A DNA stretch of 64,000 nt from Chloroflexota bacterium. GTDB lineage: Bacteria > Chloroflexota > Dehalococcoidia > Lucifugimonadales > Lucifugimonadaceae. Every line of letters begins with the position of its first letter. Position 1 is the stretch's first letter. Positions 18,849 through 27,341 of the stretch are shown one piece after another. A program made the translations under genes and the position numbers. The notes under the pieces are model-generated. The model saw only the letters and a program-made list of their open reading frames with translations, was not told the DNA's origin and made no database searches. The stretch lies in assembly GCA_013204555.1 (NCBI GenBank), contig JABMNO010000070.1, forward strand, positions 1 through 64,000. The letters run 5' to 3'.

Positions 18849-19504
18849 AGGTCGCTGCCGACGCGGTAGAACGAGATGAGAACGGCGATTCCAAGGCTCA
18901 GGAGCAGGGCGGTCCAGATGCCAAGAACGACGTGAGTCTTGCCTCGTGCCGTGCCAAACCACTTAACAGCCAAACGATAAACGCCGAATGTCATATGCGA
19001 TTCCACGAGCACCACGAACGGGATGTACAGCCACAGGTACTCGCGAAATATGCGCAGGCCGCTCTTATCAGCCTCAATGGGTAGATCAGTCAGCACTACC
19101 CACAGGTGTATCGATGCAATGGCGAGCAGTGCCACGCCGCTCAGAATCTGAAACGCCCATGTCCAGGTATCGGGATGGCGCGTCCGACCCAGGTGTTGGA
19201 TGAGGGTCCACTGTCGCTGAAAACTGGATGGCGTGCGACGTGCGGCGAGGAACACGTGAGCGATCAGTAGCAACACCACAAATGGAGCACCTGCCTGCAA
19301 CAGGTAGTACCTCTCAAGGAATCCAGCCAGTTCATCGAGCGTCCCCTCGCCAAAGAGGATCGTCAGCAGCAGTCCAAGGTGCATGATCATGAAAAGAGAT
19401 AGTGCGGCGCCCGATATGCTCAACGAGATATCAAGTAGCGCCAGGACTCTTGGAGGCAACGTGAAAGCCGTACGGCGTGCTCTTTGAACCGGCAGCGTAA
19501 CCAT
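18845..19504 (-). CDS. frdC: Succinate dehydrogenase/fumarate reductase cytochrome b subunit
   Basis: About 219 residues, five hydrophobic helices with histidines placed for haem b (for example IMHLGLLL, IAHVFLAAR, IASIHLWV, VESHMTFGVY). The five-helix single-subunit anchor is the type B (Wolinella FrdC) arrangement. Start chosen at ATG 19504, with AAAGGG upstream; ATG 19540 is an alternative. First gene of the frdC-frdA-frdB-methyltransferase operon; genes overlap throughout. Confidence 0.88.
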   Translation of the reverse strand: MVTLPVQRARRTAFTLPPRVLALLDISLSISGAALSLFMIMHLGLLLTILFGEGTLDELAGFLERYYLLQAGAPFVVLLLIAHVFLAARRTPSSFQRQWTLIQHLGRTRHPDTWTWAFQILSGVALLAIASIHLWVVLTDLPIEADKSGLRIFREYLWLYIPFVVLVESHMTFGVYRLAVKWFGTARGKTHVVLGIWTALLLSLGIAVLISFYRVGSDL

Positions 19505-19625
19505 CACGAGCCCTTTCTCATCGGTCTCCCCACCGTCCATGGCCGTTGCCTGAAATTCCGCACTAATTTATTGTCCGCCTCGGCACATGAACGGAGCGTG
19601 AGGGTGAGGGCTGGCTCTACCGGAA

Positions 19626-20006
19626 GTGGGATTCACCCTGGATACTCGCTCGCCAACTGCAACCACCAACAACATTGTCAACACCTGCACGGCCAGCTAC
19701 ATGGCGGCTGGACAGCCAGGCCCAATCCCAATCGTCGCTCTATTCATAGTGACCGACGAGGAATCAGCGAAGTCACACTTCCAACTGGTGCGAGGCGGAT
19801 ACGACGAATCAGACCTTGAGTATGAAACAGTCCAGTCAGGGTCGAGAGAGCTGATCACGGCGGAGATTGACCGGGAAGGACCTGGCCGAATCCTAGCGAC
19901 CAGAGAAGGGGCCGGCATGGTCTCCATCCGTCGTGGGAACATTCTGGTCCCTCCTGTCGTTTATGGTGTGGTAGCAGGAATTGAGTGGAACCTTGCGGAA
20001 GGGACG
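19626..20006 (+). pseudogene. 5'-truncated copy of the neighbouring lipoprotein domain
   Basis: The open frame from GTG 19626 encodes GFTLDTRS..., CTASYMAAGQPGPIPIVALFIV and ITAEIDREGPGRILATREG, which align along about 110 residues with the C-terminal domain of the lipoprotein directly downstream (GFRLDSRS..., CSATYASAEDTGPFMTVGLFTF). A stop (TGA, near 19605) lies just before, so it has no signal peptide or linker. It is read in the same frame as the intact gene and runs into it, as expected for a tandem duplication whose first copy lost its 5' half. Confidence 0.6.
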
Positions 20007-20657
20007 TTGACCAATTTGAGATTGCTTGTCGTACTTGTGGCGATCGGACTGGTGGCCTGCTCTGGCGGCGCCAATGACATCGAGCTTGAGTCGACCGCTG
20101 AACCGACACCGGAATTGGCGATAACCCCATCGGCATTAGAAGATCTTCTGTCGTTCGATACCCCCGTTCCAGTCGAGGACGTGTCGTTGGCCGGGGACAA
20201 AATCGATCCGTTCACATGCGATGGCGCCCTGCAGCGACCGGAATTAGGGTTTAGATTGGACTCCCGATCTAACACGGAATCCGCCCGGGCCGATAACCCC
20301 GCCATACTCAGTGCCTGCTCCGCCACCTACGCGAGCGCCGAAGACACGGGGCCGTTCATGACGGTGGGTCTGTTCACGTTTGAAGATCCCAGTGTGGCAG
20401 AGGCGCAACTGCAACTTATCCGGAGTGCCATGGCGGCAACAGGCTTTCAGTTTGAGCAGGCTGAAAACGCGTCCCGAGGAGAGCTGATCTTAGAAGCCAA
20501 CTCGAACGGAATCGGTGTGATGATCTTGACCACTAACGACAACGCGTTTGTATCAGTACACAACGGCCCCACAGAGGACGCCACCAATCTCTGGTCAATC
20601 CCGGTAATGTTTGCCACCGCCAGAGATCTGGCAAGGCAACTAGCCGCCCGGCAATAG
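20007..20657 (+). CDS. Lipoprotein of unknown function
   Basis: About 216 residues. TTG 20007, with GGAAGG upstream, begins a lipoprotein signal (LRLLVVLVAIGLVAC, lipobox GLVAC), then a Thr/Pro/Glu linker and a globular domain with two conserved cysteines that also occur in the truncated copy upstream. No family recognised. Surface-anchored location is inferred from the lipobox. Confidence 0.7.
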   Translation: MTNLRLLVVLVAIGLVACSGGANDIELESTAEPTPELAITPSALEDLLSFDTPVPVEDVSLAGDKIDPFTCDGALQRPELGFRLDSRSNTESARADNPAILSACSATYASAEDTGPFMTVGLFTFEDPSVAEAQLQLIRSAMAATGFQFEQAENASRGELILEANSNGIGVMILTTNDNAFVSVHNGPTEDATNLWSIPVMFATARDLARQLAARQ

Positions 20658-20708
20658 TCTGGGTCTCTGATCGATGATCGCAAGAGCATGTGCGAGGGAG
20701 TTGCATAC

Positions 20709-21098
20709 GTGCCGAAACAACCGTACTTTCACGGCCCAAGGCCATCTAGCGATAAGTTCCCAAATGCGGTGCGATCAGGCAATCTGGTGTTCACGTTCGG
20801 CCATGTAGCAGTTGGAGAGGATGGCGAGGTCATCTCGCCGGACGATATTGTCGGCCAGGCCGATGCGATATTCGAGCGCCTGTCGCAACTCATCGAGCTA
20901 GCTGGCAGCGACATGGCTCACGTCCTTAAGATCACAGCGTTCCTGACGAACGCTGATGACTACCCCGCATACAACCAGGCCCGCCACCGCTGGTTCCCAA
21001 TCAACCCGCCCGCCAGTAGCTCCGTGATTGTCAAAGCACTGGTCAGACCTGAACTGGTTTTGGAGATTGAAGCAGTTGCGGAGCTAGCCGCTCTCTAG
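20709..21098 (+). CDS. RidA/YjgF family protein
   Basis: About 129 residues with the RidA core: FTFGHVA, LIELAGSDMAHVLKITAFLTN, NPPASSSVIVKAL and the terminal EIEAVAEL with the Arg that binds the imine substrate (VRPELVLEIE). RidA enzymes deaminate reactive enamine/imine intermediates. Start set at GTG 20709, eight bases after GAGGGAG; ATG 20688 is in frame but lacks a ribosome site. Its stop shares the CTAG palindrome with the convergent MFS gene. Confidence 0.88.
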   Translation: MPKQPYFHGPRPSSDKFPNAVRSGNLVFTFGHVAVGEDGEVISPDDIVGQADAIFERLSQLIELAGSDMAHVLKITAFLTNADDYPAYNQARHRWFPINPPASSSVIVKALVRPELVLEIEAVAELAAL

Positions 21099-22435
21099 GT
21101 CGTCCAACCCGCCTCATCTTGACCCTGGCCGGTAGCCGACGCCAGATCTCCACCATCGTCATTCTTACGCGGTGCCACCGTAATTGAGGCCAGCGCGGCG
21201 GCAAGCACCATAAGAACTACACCAACCCACCAGATGGAGTTGTATGAGCCCGTGCTGTCTCGGACGTATCCGGCCACCGGCGCGCCGGCGCCGCCGACGA
21301 TAAGGGTGATGGGCATAACGATGCCTCGGATCCGACCCAGATGGGCGCGTCCAAAGTAGTCGGCCCAGATGTAGGTCTGCAGGAACATCATGCCGCCAAT
21401 GCCCATGCCGAACACCGCCATCGAAAGAAACATGATCGGGAGCGTTGTGGCGTAGATAGTCAGGACGCTGGCTATCGCAAGAAACGAGAACCCGGCCGCG
21501 CCCAGGTAGCGAGCCTCCACTCTCGATACGAGCATACCCATGGTGAAGGTACTGACACCCGCCAACACTGCGTCAAGAGCGGTCGCTATAGAGACTAGTG
21601 TGGGATCGAGTCCTCGATCCATGAATGCTGGAATTCGATGTACTCCCACCGTTCCAACTGCCAGCGCCACCATGCCGAATACGGCCACCAACTGCCAGAA
21701 AGCGTACGAACGCATGGCCTCGCGTGCAGTCCATGAGACTTCTGGGGCTACCGGAGCTATTGGCGATTCGGAGCCCGAACGGTCATGGAAGTTTGGATCG
21801 ATGCCGTCTGGATAGAGGCCCAGATCCTCTGGTTCCCGCCTCAGGAAGATGAGGCTCAACGGGATGATGATGCTGGCGGCCATGGTCGACAGCACTACCC
21901 ACGCGATCCGCCAGCCCCACAGGTCGATGAACACCTGTGTCAGTGGCACAAATATCAGCGCGCCAATTGGGAGGCCAAGGGAAGCGTATGCGACTGCCTT
22001 GCCGCGGTTTGTCACAAACCACTTTGTGACCGGCACTGTCGTGACCAGCGAGCCTCCGCCGGCCAGCCCCACAATTCCCATCACACCAAACAGCACAATC
22101 AACTGCCATGAGGCGTTGATCAATGCCAGGGCACTGAGCGCGACCGCGGTTATCAGCACTGCAACTGGAAGGAGAATCCTTGAGCCGTATCGATCCAGTA
22201 TTCCGCCGATCAGCGGGCTACTGACAGCACTGGCCACCTGGCGCACAGAGAAGGCCCAGCCAAACGTAGATCGGCCGATTCCCAGCTCATCGCCCATAGG
22301 CTTGATGAACAGGCCAAAGTTGAGCGTGCCCATCCCCATGCTGACCGCAGCAGCGGTGCCCATGACGCCAACAATCTTCCAACCATAGAAGAAGGTTTTC
22401 TTTGAACGTGAAGTGCCTGAGTTACTCAACCGCAT
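21095..22435 (-). CDS. MFS transporter (oxalate:formate antiporter / monocarboxylate type)
   Basis: 446 residues, 12 hydrophobic segments in two halves with the cytoplasmic loop after TM6 (FLRREPEDLGLYPDG, a signature seen in OFA/MCT-type carriers). The 2-3 loop reads GGILDRYGSR, the MFS motif. Likely imports or exchanges small carboxylates; substrate cannot be told from sequence. Convergent with the RidA gene. Confidence 0.88.
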   Translation of the reverse strand: MRLSNSGTSRSKKTFFYGWKIVGVMGTAAAVSMGMGTLNFGLFIKPMGDELGIGRSTFGWAFSVRQVASAVSSPLIGGILDRYGSRILLPVAVLITAVALSALALINASWQLIVLFGVMGIVGLAGGGSLVTTVPVTKWFVTNRGKAVAYASLGLPIGALIFVPLTQVFIDLWGWRIAWVVLSTMAASIIIPLSLIFLRREPEDLGLYPDGIDPNFHDRSGSESPIAPVAPEVSWTAREAMRSYAFWQLVAVFGMVALAVGTVGVHRIPAFMDRGLDPTLVSIATALDAVLAGVSTFTMGMLVSRVEARYLGAAGFSFLAIASVLTIYATTLPIMFLSMAVFGMGIGGMMFLQTYIWADYFGRAHLGRIRGIVMPITLIVGGAGAPVAGYVRDSTGSYNSIWWVGVVLMVLAAALASITVAPRKNDDGGDLASATGQGQDEAGWTT

Positions 22436-22502
22436 AGCCTGAGTGGGCTTCCGATGTTAGCGACCAGAACGCGACTCCCCAGGGCGTCGATACAGGTTTT
22501 GT

Positions 22503-22550
22503 TGGAGGTGACTGATGGATTTGTGCCCGTGAATGGAGGTTTTACAAACC
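22503..22550 (-). repeat. Decayed tRNA-Cys 3' fragment, candidate att site
   Basis: These 48 bp align without gaps to 29070-29117, the anticodon arm through CCA end of tRNA-Cys, at 37 of 48 positions and in the same orientation. The 20 bp at 22531-22550 match at 19. The match stops exactly at the tRNA 3' end, as expected for a tRNA-derived attachment repeat left by an integrated element. Most of the mismatches in the T-arm part are transitions or clustered, as in decay. Confidence 0.7.
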
Positions 22551-22792
22551 CGTCTCTTTCTTAAACGGGGATTGTAAACACTTCACCTGATTTCCGGGCA
22601 GATACACCACCAATCGCCAGGAAGATTAGGCTGAGAAATATCACGACCCGAGAACACGTCACGATTGAATCGATAACGCCGCTTCCGGTTTTTCTGACTT
22701 CGAGGTGGTCGGTTCTGGAACAAGGCCGGATGCTTACCTTCAACTATCATGTTCGGCACTATGATTCGGCCATCATCAAGGCGTGAAGCTTC
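22551..22792. other. Gene-free left edge of the island
   Basis: Together with the att-like repeat this makes a 357-bp gap between the MFS gene and the NTF2-like gene. A 60-codon minus-strand frame is open here but has no ribosome site or recognisable product. Nothing else is seen. Confidence 0.5.
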
Positions 22793-23167
22793 ATGGATAT
22801 GAGCGACCGGGACTTCGATGATCTCAGACAGCTTGAGGAAGGACTCTGGCGATCCGACGTTCGTTTCAACATCCAGCGAATGGAAGAAGTGCTCGCTCCC
22901 GATTTCTTCGAGTTCGGCAGATCATCTCGGACGTATTCCCGAGCGGAGACGCTAGCGGTTCCTGCTCAGGAAATCGACGCCGTAATTCCATTGCGAGACT
23001 TCAAAGTTCGTCCACTGAATCCAGACGTTGCGCAGGTCACATACGAATCTGAAGCCACTTACCCCAGCGGCAAACAGCGAGCACTACGCAGTTCAATCTG
23101 GATACGAAGTTCGTCTGGGTGGCGGCTGATATTCCATCAAGGCACGCCGATACCTGATTCTGCGTGA
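22793..23167 (+). CDS. NTF2-like/DUF4440 family protein
   Basis: 124 residues of the SnoaL/DUF4440 fold: N-terminal helices (LRQLEEGLWRSDVRFNIQRM), MEEVLAPDFFEFGRSSRTYSR, TYESEATYP, and the closing strand GWRLIFHQGTP. These cytosolic cone-shaped proteins bind small molecules; the specific role is unknown. The gene ends in GTGA, and the next frame opens with that GTG. Confidence 0.82.
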   Translation: MDMSDRDFDDLRQLEEGLWRSDVRFNIQRMEEVLAPDFFEFGRSSRTYSRAETLAVPAQEIDAVIPLRDFKVRPLNPDVAQVTYESEATYPSGKQRALRSSIWIRSSSGWRLIFHQGTPIPDSA

Positions 23168-24447
23168 GGGGCAGTTTGCGCAACGGGAGTTCATGCGGGC
23201 CGTTGGCTCCACTGGCTGAAGGGGTCGCCTCGATAGGCAATCAACAATACGTTGAGCTGAAGCGCGGATTCATTCAATACCCGCAGATATGGGTAGTCAC
23301 CGTTGCCCCGCCAGGGGCCGCAAAGTCTCCGACGGATGATGCCGCTCGCGGACCATTGGATGAGCTTCAAGCAATAGCAATGAGTGTGTACTAACTGCAA
23401 CAAGATCAACCCCGCAGCAACCTTCAAATCTGGAAGGATTCGCATGGTGAGGAACGCAGCTCAGCACCCGAAGCGCCTGAGTTGGACACTTCTATTCCAC
23501 AGACACCACGATTGAAGGCATAAGCCGCATCGTCAAAGGATCATGTGGTGTGGCCCTCTCGCGATGAATTAATTGGGTGGGTCAATTCAATGGACGCCCA
23601 TAAAGATGGACCGCAAGATGAGCAACTCCGTGTTTATTCAGCATCCCGTGATATGCGTCACAGGGGTGTTCAGCCTGACGTGATGAGCGAACTGGCCGTT
23701 GAAGCCGGTCGACGCGATGGATTCCTGGAGCGAATCTTATGGGATGTCCCGGCTGTCAAACCCGCTCGATGATCGGATGCCGAAATATCAATTGAAGCCA
23801 GCCAAGACCTTCTGAGCTTGATTCGCCGCCTCCGTCATGCCGAAAGCAGCACGTTACCCGTCCGGATAAGCGCCAACGGTCACGAACTGATGAAGTCTTG
23901 GTTCAACAAGAATCAGAGCATTACGGCGGAAATGAATGGCTTGATGGCGGGCGTGTACGCCAAGATGCCGCTTCAGCTCGCTCGCATCTCCCTCATCATC
24001 CATTGCTTGAACTATCCAGATGATCCTTCGTCACAGCAGATCTCCGCAGAGACCATGGCTCTAGCAATAGAACTGACCGAGTACTTTCGTGGTTAAGCCG
24101 GTATTGCATTGAGTTTGATTGGTGCAGGCCCACGGTATAGGGGTAGCGGAACTACAGCGCGGGTCTATCGAATTCTTAGTGTGGCAGATGGCGATTGATG
24201 CAATCGATCAAAGTTGCACAAGGACCTGGGTGGACATGTTCCGGGTAAAGAAATTAGCGATTCTCTTATCGAACTTGAGGCGTCGTTGTTGGCAGAGAAA
24301 CGTAAGCCAGAATCAGGTGAAGCAGGTGGCCGCCGCGGTGAGGAGTGGCGGATAACTATTAGCGAACTAACCGAATTAACCGAAGAAACGTATTGGGAGT
24401 CAGCCGGACAAACCGAAAATGAAGGTGTAAAGGAGGTCACGATATGA
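23164..24447 (+). pseudogene. DUF3987 primase/helicase-like gene, broken
   Basis: Fragments in order match the DUF3987 family of element-encoded replication ATPases: IGNQQYVELKRGF with P-loop-like VAPPGAAKSP; then DTTIEGISRIVKGSCGVALS; DELIGWVNSMDAHKDG; GVQPDVMSELAVEAGRRDGF; GLMAGVYAKMPLQLARISL; and the C-terminal winged-helix part LHKDLGGHVPGKEISDSL. Breaks seen: a stop at 23392-23394, frame changes around 23500-23565, a TGA at 23770-23772 in place of an expected Trp codon, TAA 24094-24096 and TGA 24196-24198, plus an internal deletion. The last segment still overlaps the next start by ATGA. Confidence 0.75.
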
Positions 24448-24917
24448 GTGCTGCCGATCTCTTGGAGCGTCTGGATAATCGGGGGGTGCGCGTCTCTTTA
24501 GATGGCGCTGATCTGCGCCTACGAGGCCCCGCTAAAGTCCTCACCTCCGATCTCACCGATGAGATTCGCTTGGTGAAGTCAGAAATGATCCACCTACTGC
24601 TTGCCGATTCCGAGTCCCTGGAGTCACCGCCCCCCGAAGATGGAGATCAAAACCATCTGGCAATTGCTAGCTATTTGGAGAAAGCCGTTCAGATCCAGAT
24701 TTGGTTGACTGACCACGTTGTTGAGCACCTGGCGTTGGAACCGTCTAGCTCGGCCCAGTGGATGAGCACAGTTGTTGAGTTCGACATTATTGAGCGCCAC
24801 ATTCTTCGTGAATCTCTTCGTTTCGACGGATGTATTCACGCAGACGGTATTTGCCCAAGTACCGCTCAGGTGGCTTGCACTTACTGCTTTGAGTCGGGCA
24901 AGTGGCGGGAATTTTGA
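24444..24917 (+). CDS. TubC N-terminal domain-like protein of mobile element
   Basis: 157 residues. The first 50 (LLERLDNRGVRVSLDGADLRLRGPAKVL...) resemble the TubC_N docking fold often found beside DUF3987 genes. The C-terminal part has four Cys and a His (GCIHADGICPS..., VACTYC), a possible zinc site. ATGA overlap with the pseudogene upstream shows an ancestral operon. Function unknown. Confidence 0.6.
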   Translation: MSAADLLERLDNRGVRVSLDGADLRLRGPAKVLTSDLTDEIRLVKSEMIHLLLADSESLESPPPEDGDQNHLAIASYLEKAVQIQIWLTDHVVEHLALEPSSSAQWMSTVVEFDIIERHILRESLRFDGCIHADGICPSTAQVACTYCFESGKWREF

Positions 24918-24918
24918 G

Positions 24919-25134
24919 ATGGGACGCATAGCAGTCATCCCCGCGAACTTCGTGCAAGCGATAACGCAACGTTACAAGTCTGGCGAAGGCTTCAGGGCAC
25001 TCAGCAATTACCTCAAGCGTTGCGGTATTGACGCTAGTCCCGCTTCCTGCCGTCGAGCGATGATGGGCTTGCCACCGTACGAGTACCCTCTAGATTCCAC
25101 CTCCAATATTCGCGGAGATCAATATATGCGGTGA
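24919..25134 (+). CDS. Small helix-turn-helix protein of mobile element
   Basis: 71 residues. IAVIPANFVQAITQRYKSGEGFRALSNYLKR followed by a second helix pair ending AMMGLPPYEYP looks like a resolvase-type HTH. Its ATG follows the previous stop by one base. Such short proteins accompany DUF3987 genes in integrative elements; regulation or recombination accessory functions are plausible but unproven. Confidence 0.5.
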   Translation: MGRIAVIPANFVQAITQRYKSGEGFRALSNYLKRCGIDASPASCRRAMMGLPPYEYPLDSTSNIRGDQYMR

Positions 25135-25230
25135 AATGCAGAAACTCCTCGGACTCGAACGTGACTCTCCTCGGCGGTGTCCGTTCGTCGCACGAAACGC
25201 GTACCGGACCTGGGGCATCCTCATCACTCC

Positions 25231-25896
25231 TCATTTTTCGAAAACGACCCCACCCCAGGATAGTTTCGGTTCGAGCCACCAGACCGAACCATCTGAATGT
25301 CGAAGTTTCGCGAACCGCTGACCACAGATCCATTCCTCAAAAGTAAGAACGACTCCCACACCAATTTGCCGACGCTTCCCCGCCGCGATACAGTCTGCGA
25401 CCGATTCTCTGGCAGTGATTTCTCTCATTATCAATACCGCGTCGCCAGCGGCGTATGCCTGTGGAATGGCGGTCGGCGTTGCCGTCGGAGTCGGAACTGG
25501 TGTCGGGGTGGGGCGTGGTATCGCCGTTTGGTAAATCCGAGTACCGTTGCGCACCCGCGCTGACGGCCTGCCATCAGCGAACACTTGGTATACCCAGTTT
25601 TCGGAAGTTACTTCTACTTCCCAAATGCCACCACCTATCGACGTGGCAGGCCATGCACCGGTTCCGAGCCTTACCGGAACGCGTTCACGTTTGATGAGAG
25701 TCGGATTAGTCAGTTGGGCAATTTTTGACTGATAGATCTCAACTTGATCTCGATATATTTCTTCTGCGAGCTGAGCTTTGGCTTGGTGTTCACCAATAGC
25801 GGGGCCATCATCCCCGGCGCATGCAGAAACTATCGCGACGAGCCAGACCGCCGCGAAAAGATTGATAGCGGAATGCCGGTTCCATCTGGTGGTCAT
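25231..25896 (-). CDS. Lipoprotein with Thr/Pro linker, unknown function
   Basis: 221 residues. Signal with lipobox VSAC (Cys about residue 27), a helical segment, a globular domain with GGGIWEVEV and WVYQVF, a Pro/Thr linker (PRPTPTPVPTPTATPTAIP), and a C-terminal domain with two Cys (ADCIAAG, EWICGQRF) ending in W-rich strands, possibly SH3-like. No family named. A 52-codon frame ends 11 bp upstream on the same strand. Confidence 0.65.
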   Translation of the reverse strand: MTTRWNRHSAINLFAAVWLVAIVSACAGDDGPAIGEHQAKAQLAEEIYRDQVEIYQSKIAQLTNPTLIKRERVPVRLGTGAWPATSIGGGIWEVEVTSENWVYQVFADGRPSARVRNGTRIYQTAIPRPTPTPVPTPTATPTAIPQAYAAGDAVLIMREITARESVADCIAAGKRRQIGVGVVLTFEEWICGQRFAKLRHSDGSVWWLEPKLSWGGVVFEK

Positions 25897-25907
25897 ATCA
25901 TTTGCAC

Positions 25908-26066
25908 CTAGTTCCTCGCCATGTCCTCTGCCTTCGAGACAATCCCCTCATAGTTCGTTCTCGGCGCCGTGTATCCCAGCGGCACGTTTTGCAAGAGATC
26001 AGCTATCCACTTCCTAGCTGGGTGTGGGCGGAGCCGATGCTTGAATGTGGGACCGTACGCCGTCAT
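25908..26066 (-). CDS. Possible 52-residue hypothetical protein
   Basis: A short frame, ATG 26066 to TAG, encodes RLRPHPARKWIADLLQNVPL and GYTAPRTNYEGIVSKAEDMA. The mixed hydrophobic/charged pattern looks protein-like and it sits directly before the lipoprotein gene. It could also be the 3' remnant of a larger gene. No function suggested. The remaining stretch 26067-26362 shows nothing recognisable. Confidence 0.35.
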   Translation of the reverse strand: MTAYGPTFKHRLRPHPARKWIADLLQNVPLGYTAPRTNYEGIVSKAEDMARN

Positions 26067-26362
26067 CGTGATCTGCACATCAGAGATGCACCCGCAGGAA
26101 GCTTATGACCATCTCACCCAAGAAGGGTTCAGCGGGCGCGTGGTGACGACATGAGTCCGAGCGTTGATTTCTCACTCCAACTCGGATTGGCGGTATAGCT
26201 GCGATCTCATCTCCCTCCAAATCGTTGAATCACTGATAGGACTCACGGCCGCCATTGCAAAAAGAGACTCGGTTTGATTCCACTCTTCGCCGTCGGGATC
26301 AAGCGCATAAGTTACGACCACCCGCGCTCGGAGCCGATGGTACTGCTCAGATGCGGCGCTCG

Positions 26363-26776
26363 TCAGCCATTGGCCGTCGCGCTCAATTGACGCGGGAAAT
26401 CGTGCTCGAAAGGGTTTTCCGGGCTAATGTCAGTCACAGTGAAGTCTTCAACCAAAAATCTGGGGCTGGGATCGAGCGCGTCATACGGGCCATCTCCGAA
26501 GCCAAATGTCACCTTGGTGAGTACATCAAATGCCGTTGTATTACCGACGTTGCGAAGAGTGATTGTCATTATCGGCGACCAACCGCCGACTGTCGGCCTT
26601 ACTCGTGCGCGATTTCGGCGAGCTTCCGCGGTTGCCGCTCGAGCCGCATCGCCCACCGCCTCAGCGGACCGGCGTGTCTCGCGAAGGGTCCAGATTTGAG
26701 CGAAGAGGACAAACACGAAGGTCACGAGTGTCGCAGTCGACACCCAAAAGATAGCCCAATCGAGCGTGGTATCCAT
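26363..26776 (-). CDS. Single-pass membrane protein, unknown function
   Basis: 137 residues. TM segment FWVSTATLVTFVFVLFAQIW (about 10-29), a basic Ala/Arg-rich helix (about 32-60), then a beta-rich cytosolic domain (MTITLRNVGNTTAFDV). This resembles bacterial proteins with one N-terminal TM and an Ig-like domain seen near defence or phage genes, but no family can be fixed. Confidence 0.5.
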   Translation of the reverse strand: MDTTLDWAIFWVSTATLVTFVFVLFAQIWTLRETRRSAEAVGDAARAATAEARRNRARVRPTVGGWSPIMTITLRNVGNTTAFDVLTKVTFGFGDGPYDALDPSPRFLVEDFTVTDISPENPFEHDFPRQLSATANG

Positions 26777-26857
26777 GTCGGTGATCTTAGCCCATCCGTA
26801 GAGTCCAGTGCGTGCTCTATTTAGAGAAGTATCCCGCTGTCTGCAGGCGCGATGCCA

Positions 26858-27091
26858 TCAAACCGGCTCCCGCACGATATGAACCCAGCATTCACCATTG
26901 GGAAGCAGGTACACCTGCCCGCCCTCACCTGGAGCGAGTCGACTGTTCTTTAGATCCTCGGCTGACACGCCGTGAGCGTTAATCGCATGCTCGCCCATTC
27001 GTGCCAATCTGTCGCCACGGTACTCGAATCCGTTCCGATTGGGCTTACACAGGAGACAACGGACGCTAGCGGGTAAATCTTTTCGGACCAT
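26858..27091 (-). CDS. Small zinc-finger-like protein
   Basis: 77 residues. CLLCKPNRNGF followed by GDRLARMGEHAINAH gives a C-x2-C...H-x4-H pattern typical of a small zinc finger or Zn ribbon. No membrane segment. It is short and AT-balanced like its neighbours on the island. Function unknown; DNA or protein binding is possible. Confidence 0.5.
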   Translation of the reverse strand: MVRKDLPASVRCLLCKPNRNGFEYRGDRLARMGEHAINAHGVSAEDLKNSRLAPGEGGQVYLLPNGECWVHIVREPV

Positions 27092-27283
27092 CCGATGATC
27101 CTGTCACGGGACGCCCTAAACCCAAACGAATCATTGGCGGGCGAGCCAATCAAGATGTGCGGCAGTACCCCACGCGGTAGCCCAAGGGGTATAACTGAAG
27201 GACTAAACGGCTAGATGAGCGGGGCCACTCCTAGGTACCCCGCATCGTGGCTCCTCCTGCTCTCCGGCCCTCTTATCGCGGCA

Positions 27284-27318
27284 GCCACACACGCCCGCGC
27301 CACGCGTGCGTGTGTGGC
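27284..27318 (-). terminator. Hairpin downstream of pentapeptide channel gene
   Basis: GCCACACACGC and GCGTGTGTGGC form an 11-bp perfect stem 24 bp past the stop of the minus-strand gene at 27342. No T-run follows, so termination is uncertain. Confidence 0.4.
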
Positions 27319-27341
27319 TATCAAGGTATAAACCAAGCCGT

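Noticed and set aside
22561-22743. 60-codon minus-strand frame with one hydrophobic stretch
   Set aside because: No ribosome site, no recognisable sequence, and it starts right next to the att-like repeat; likely chance.
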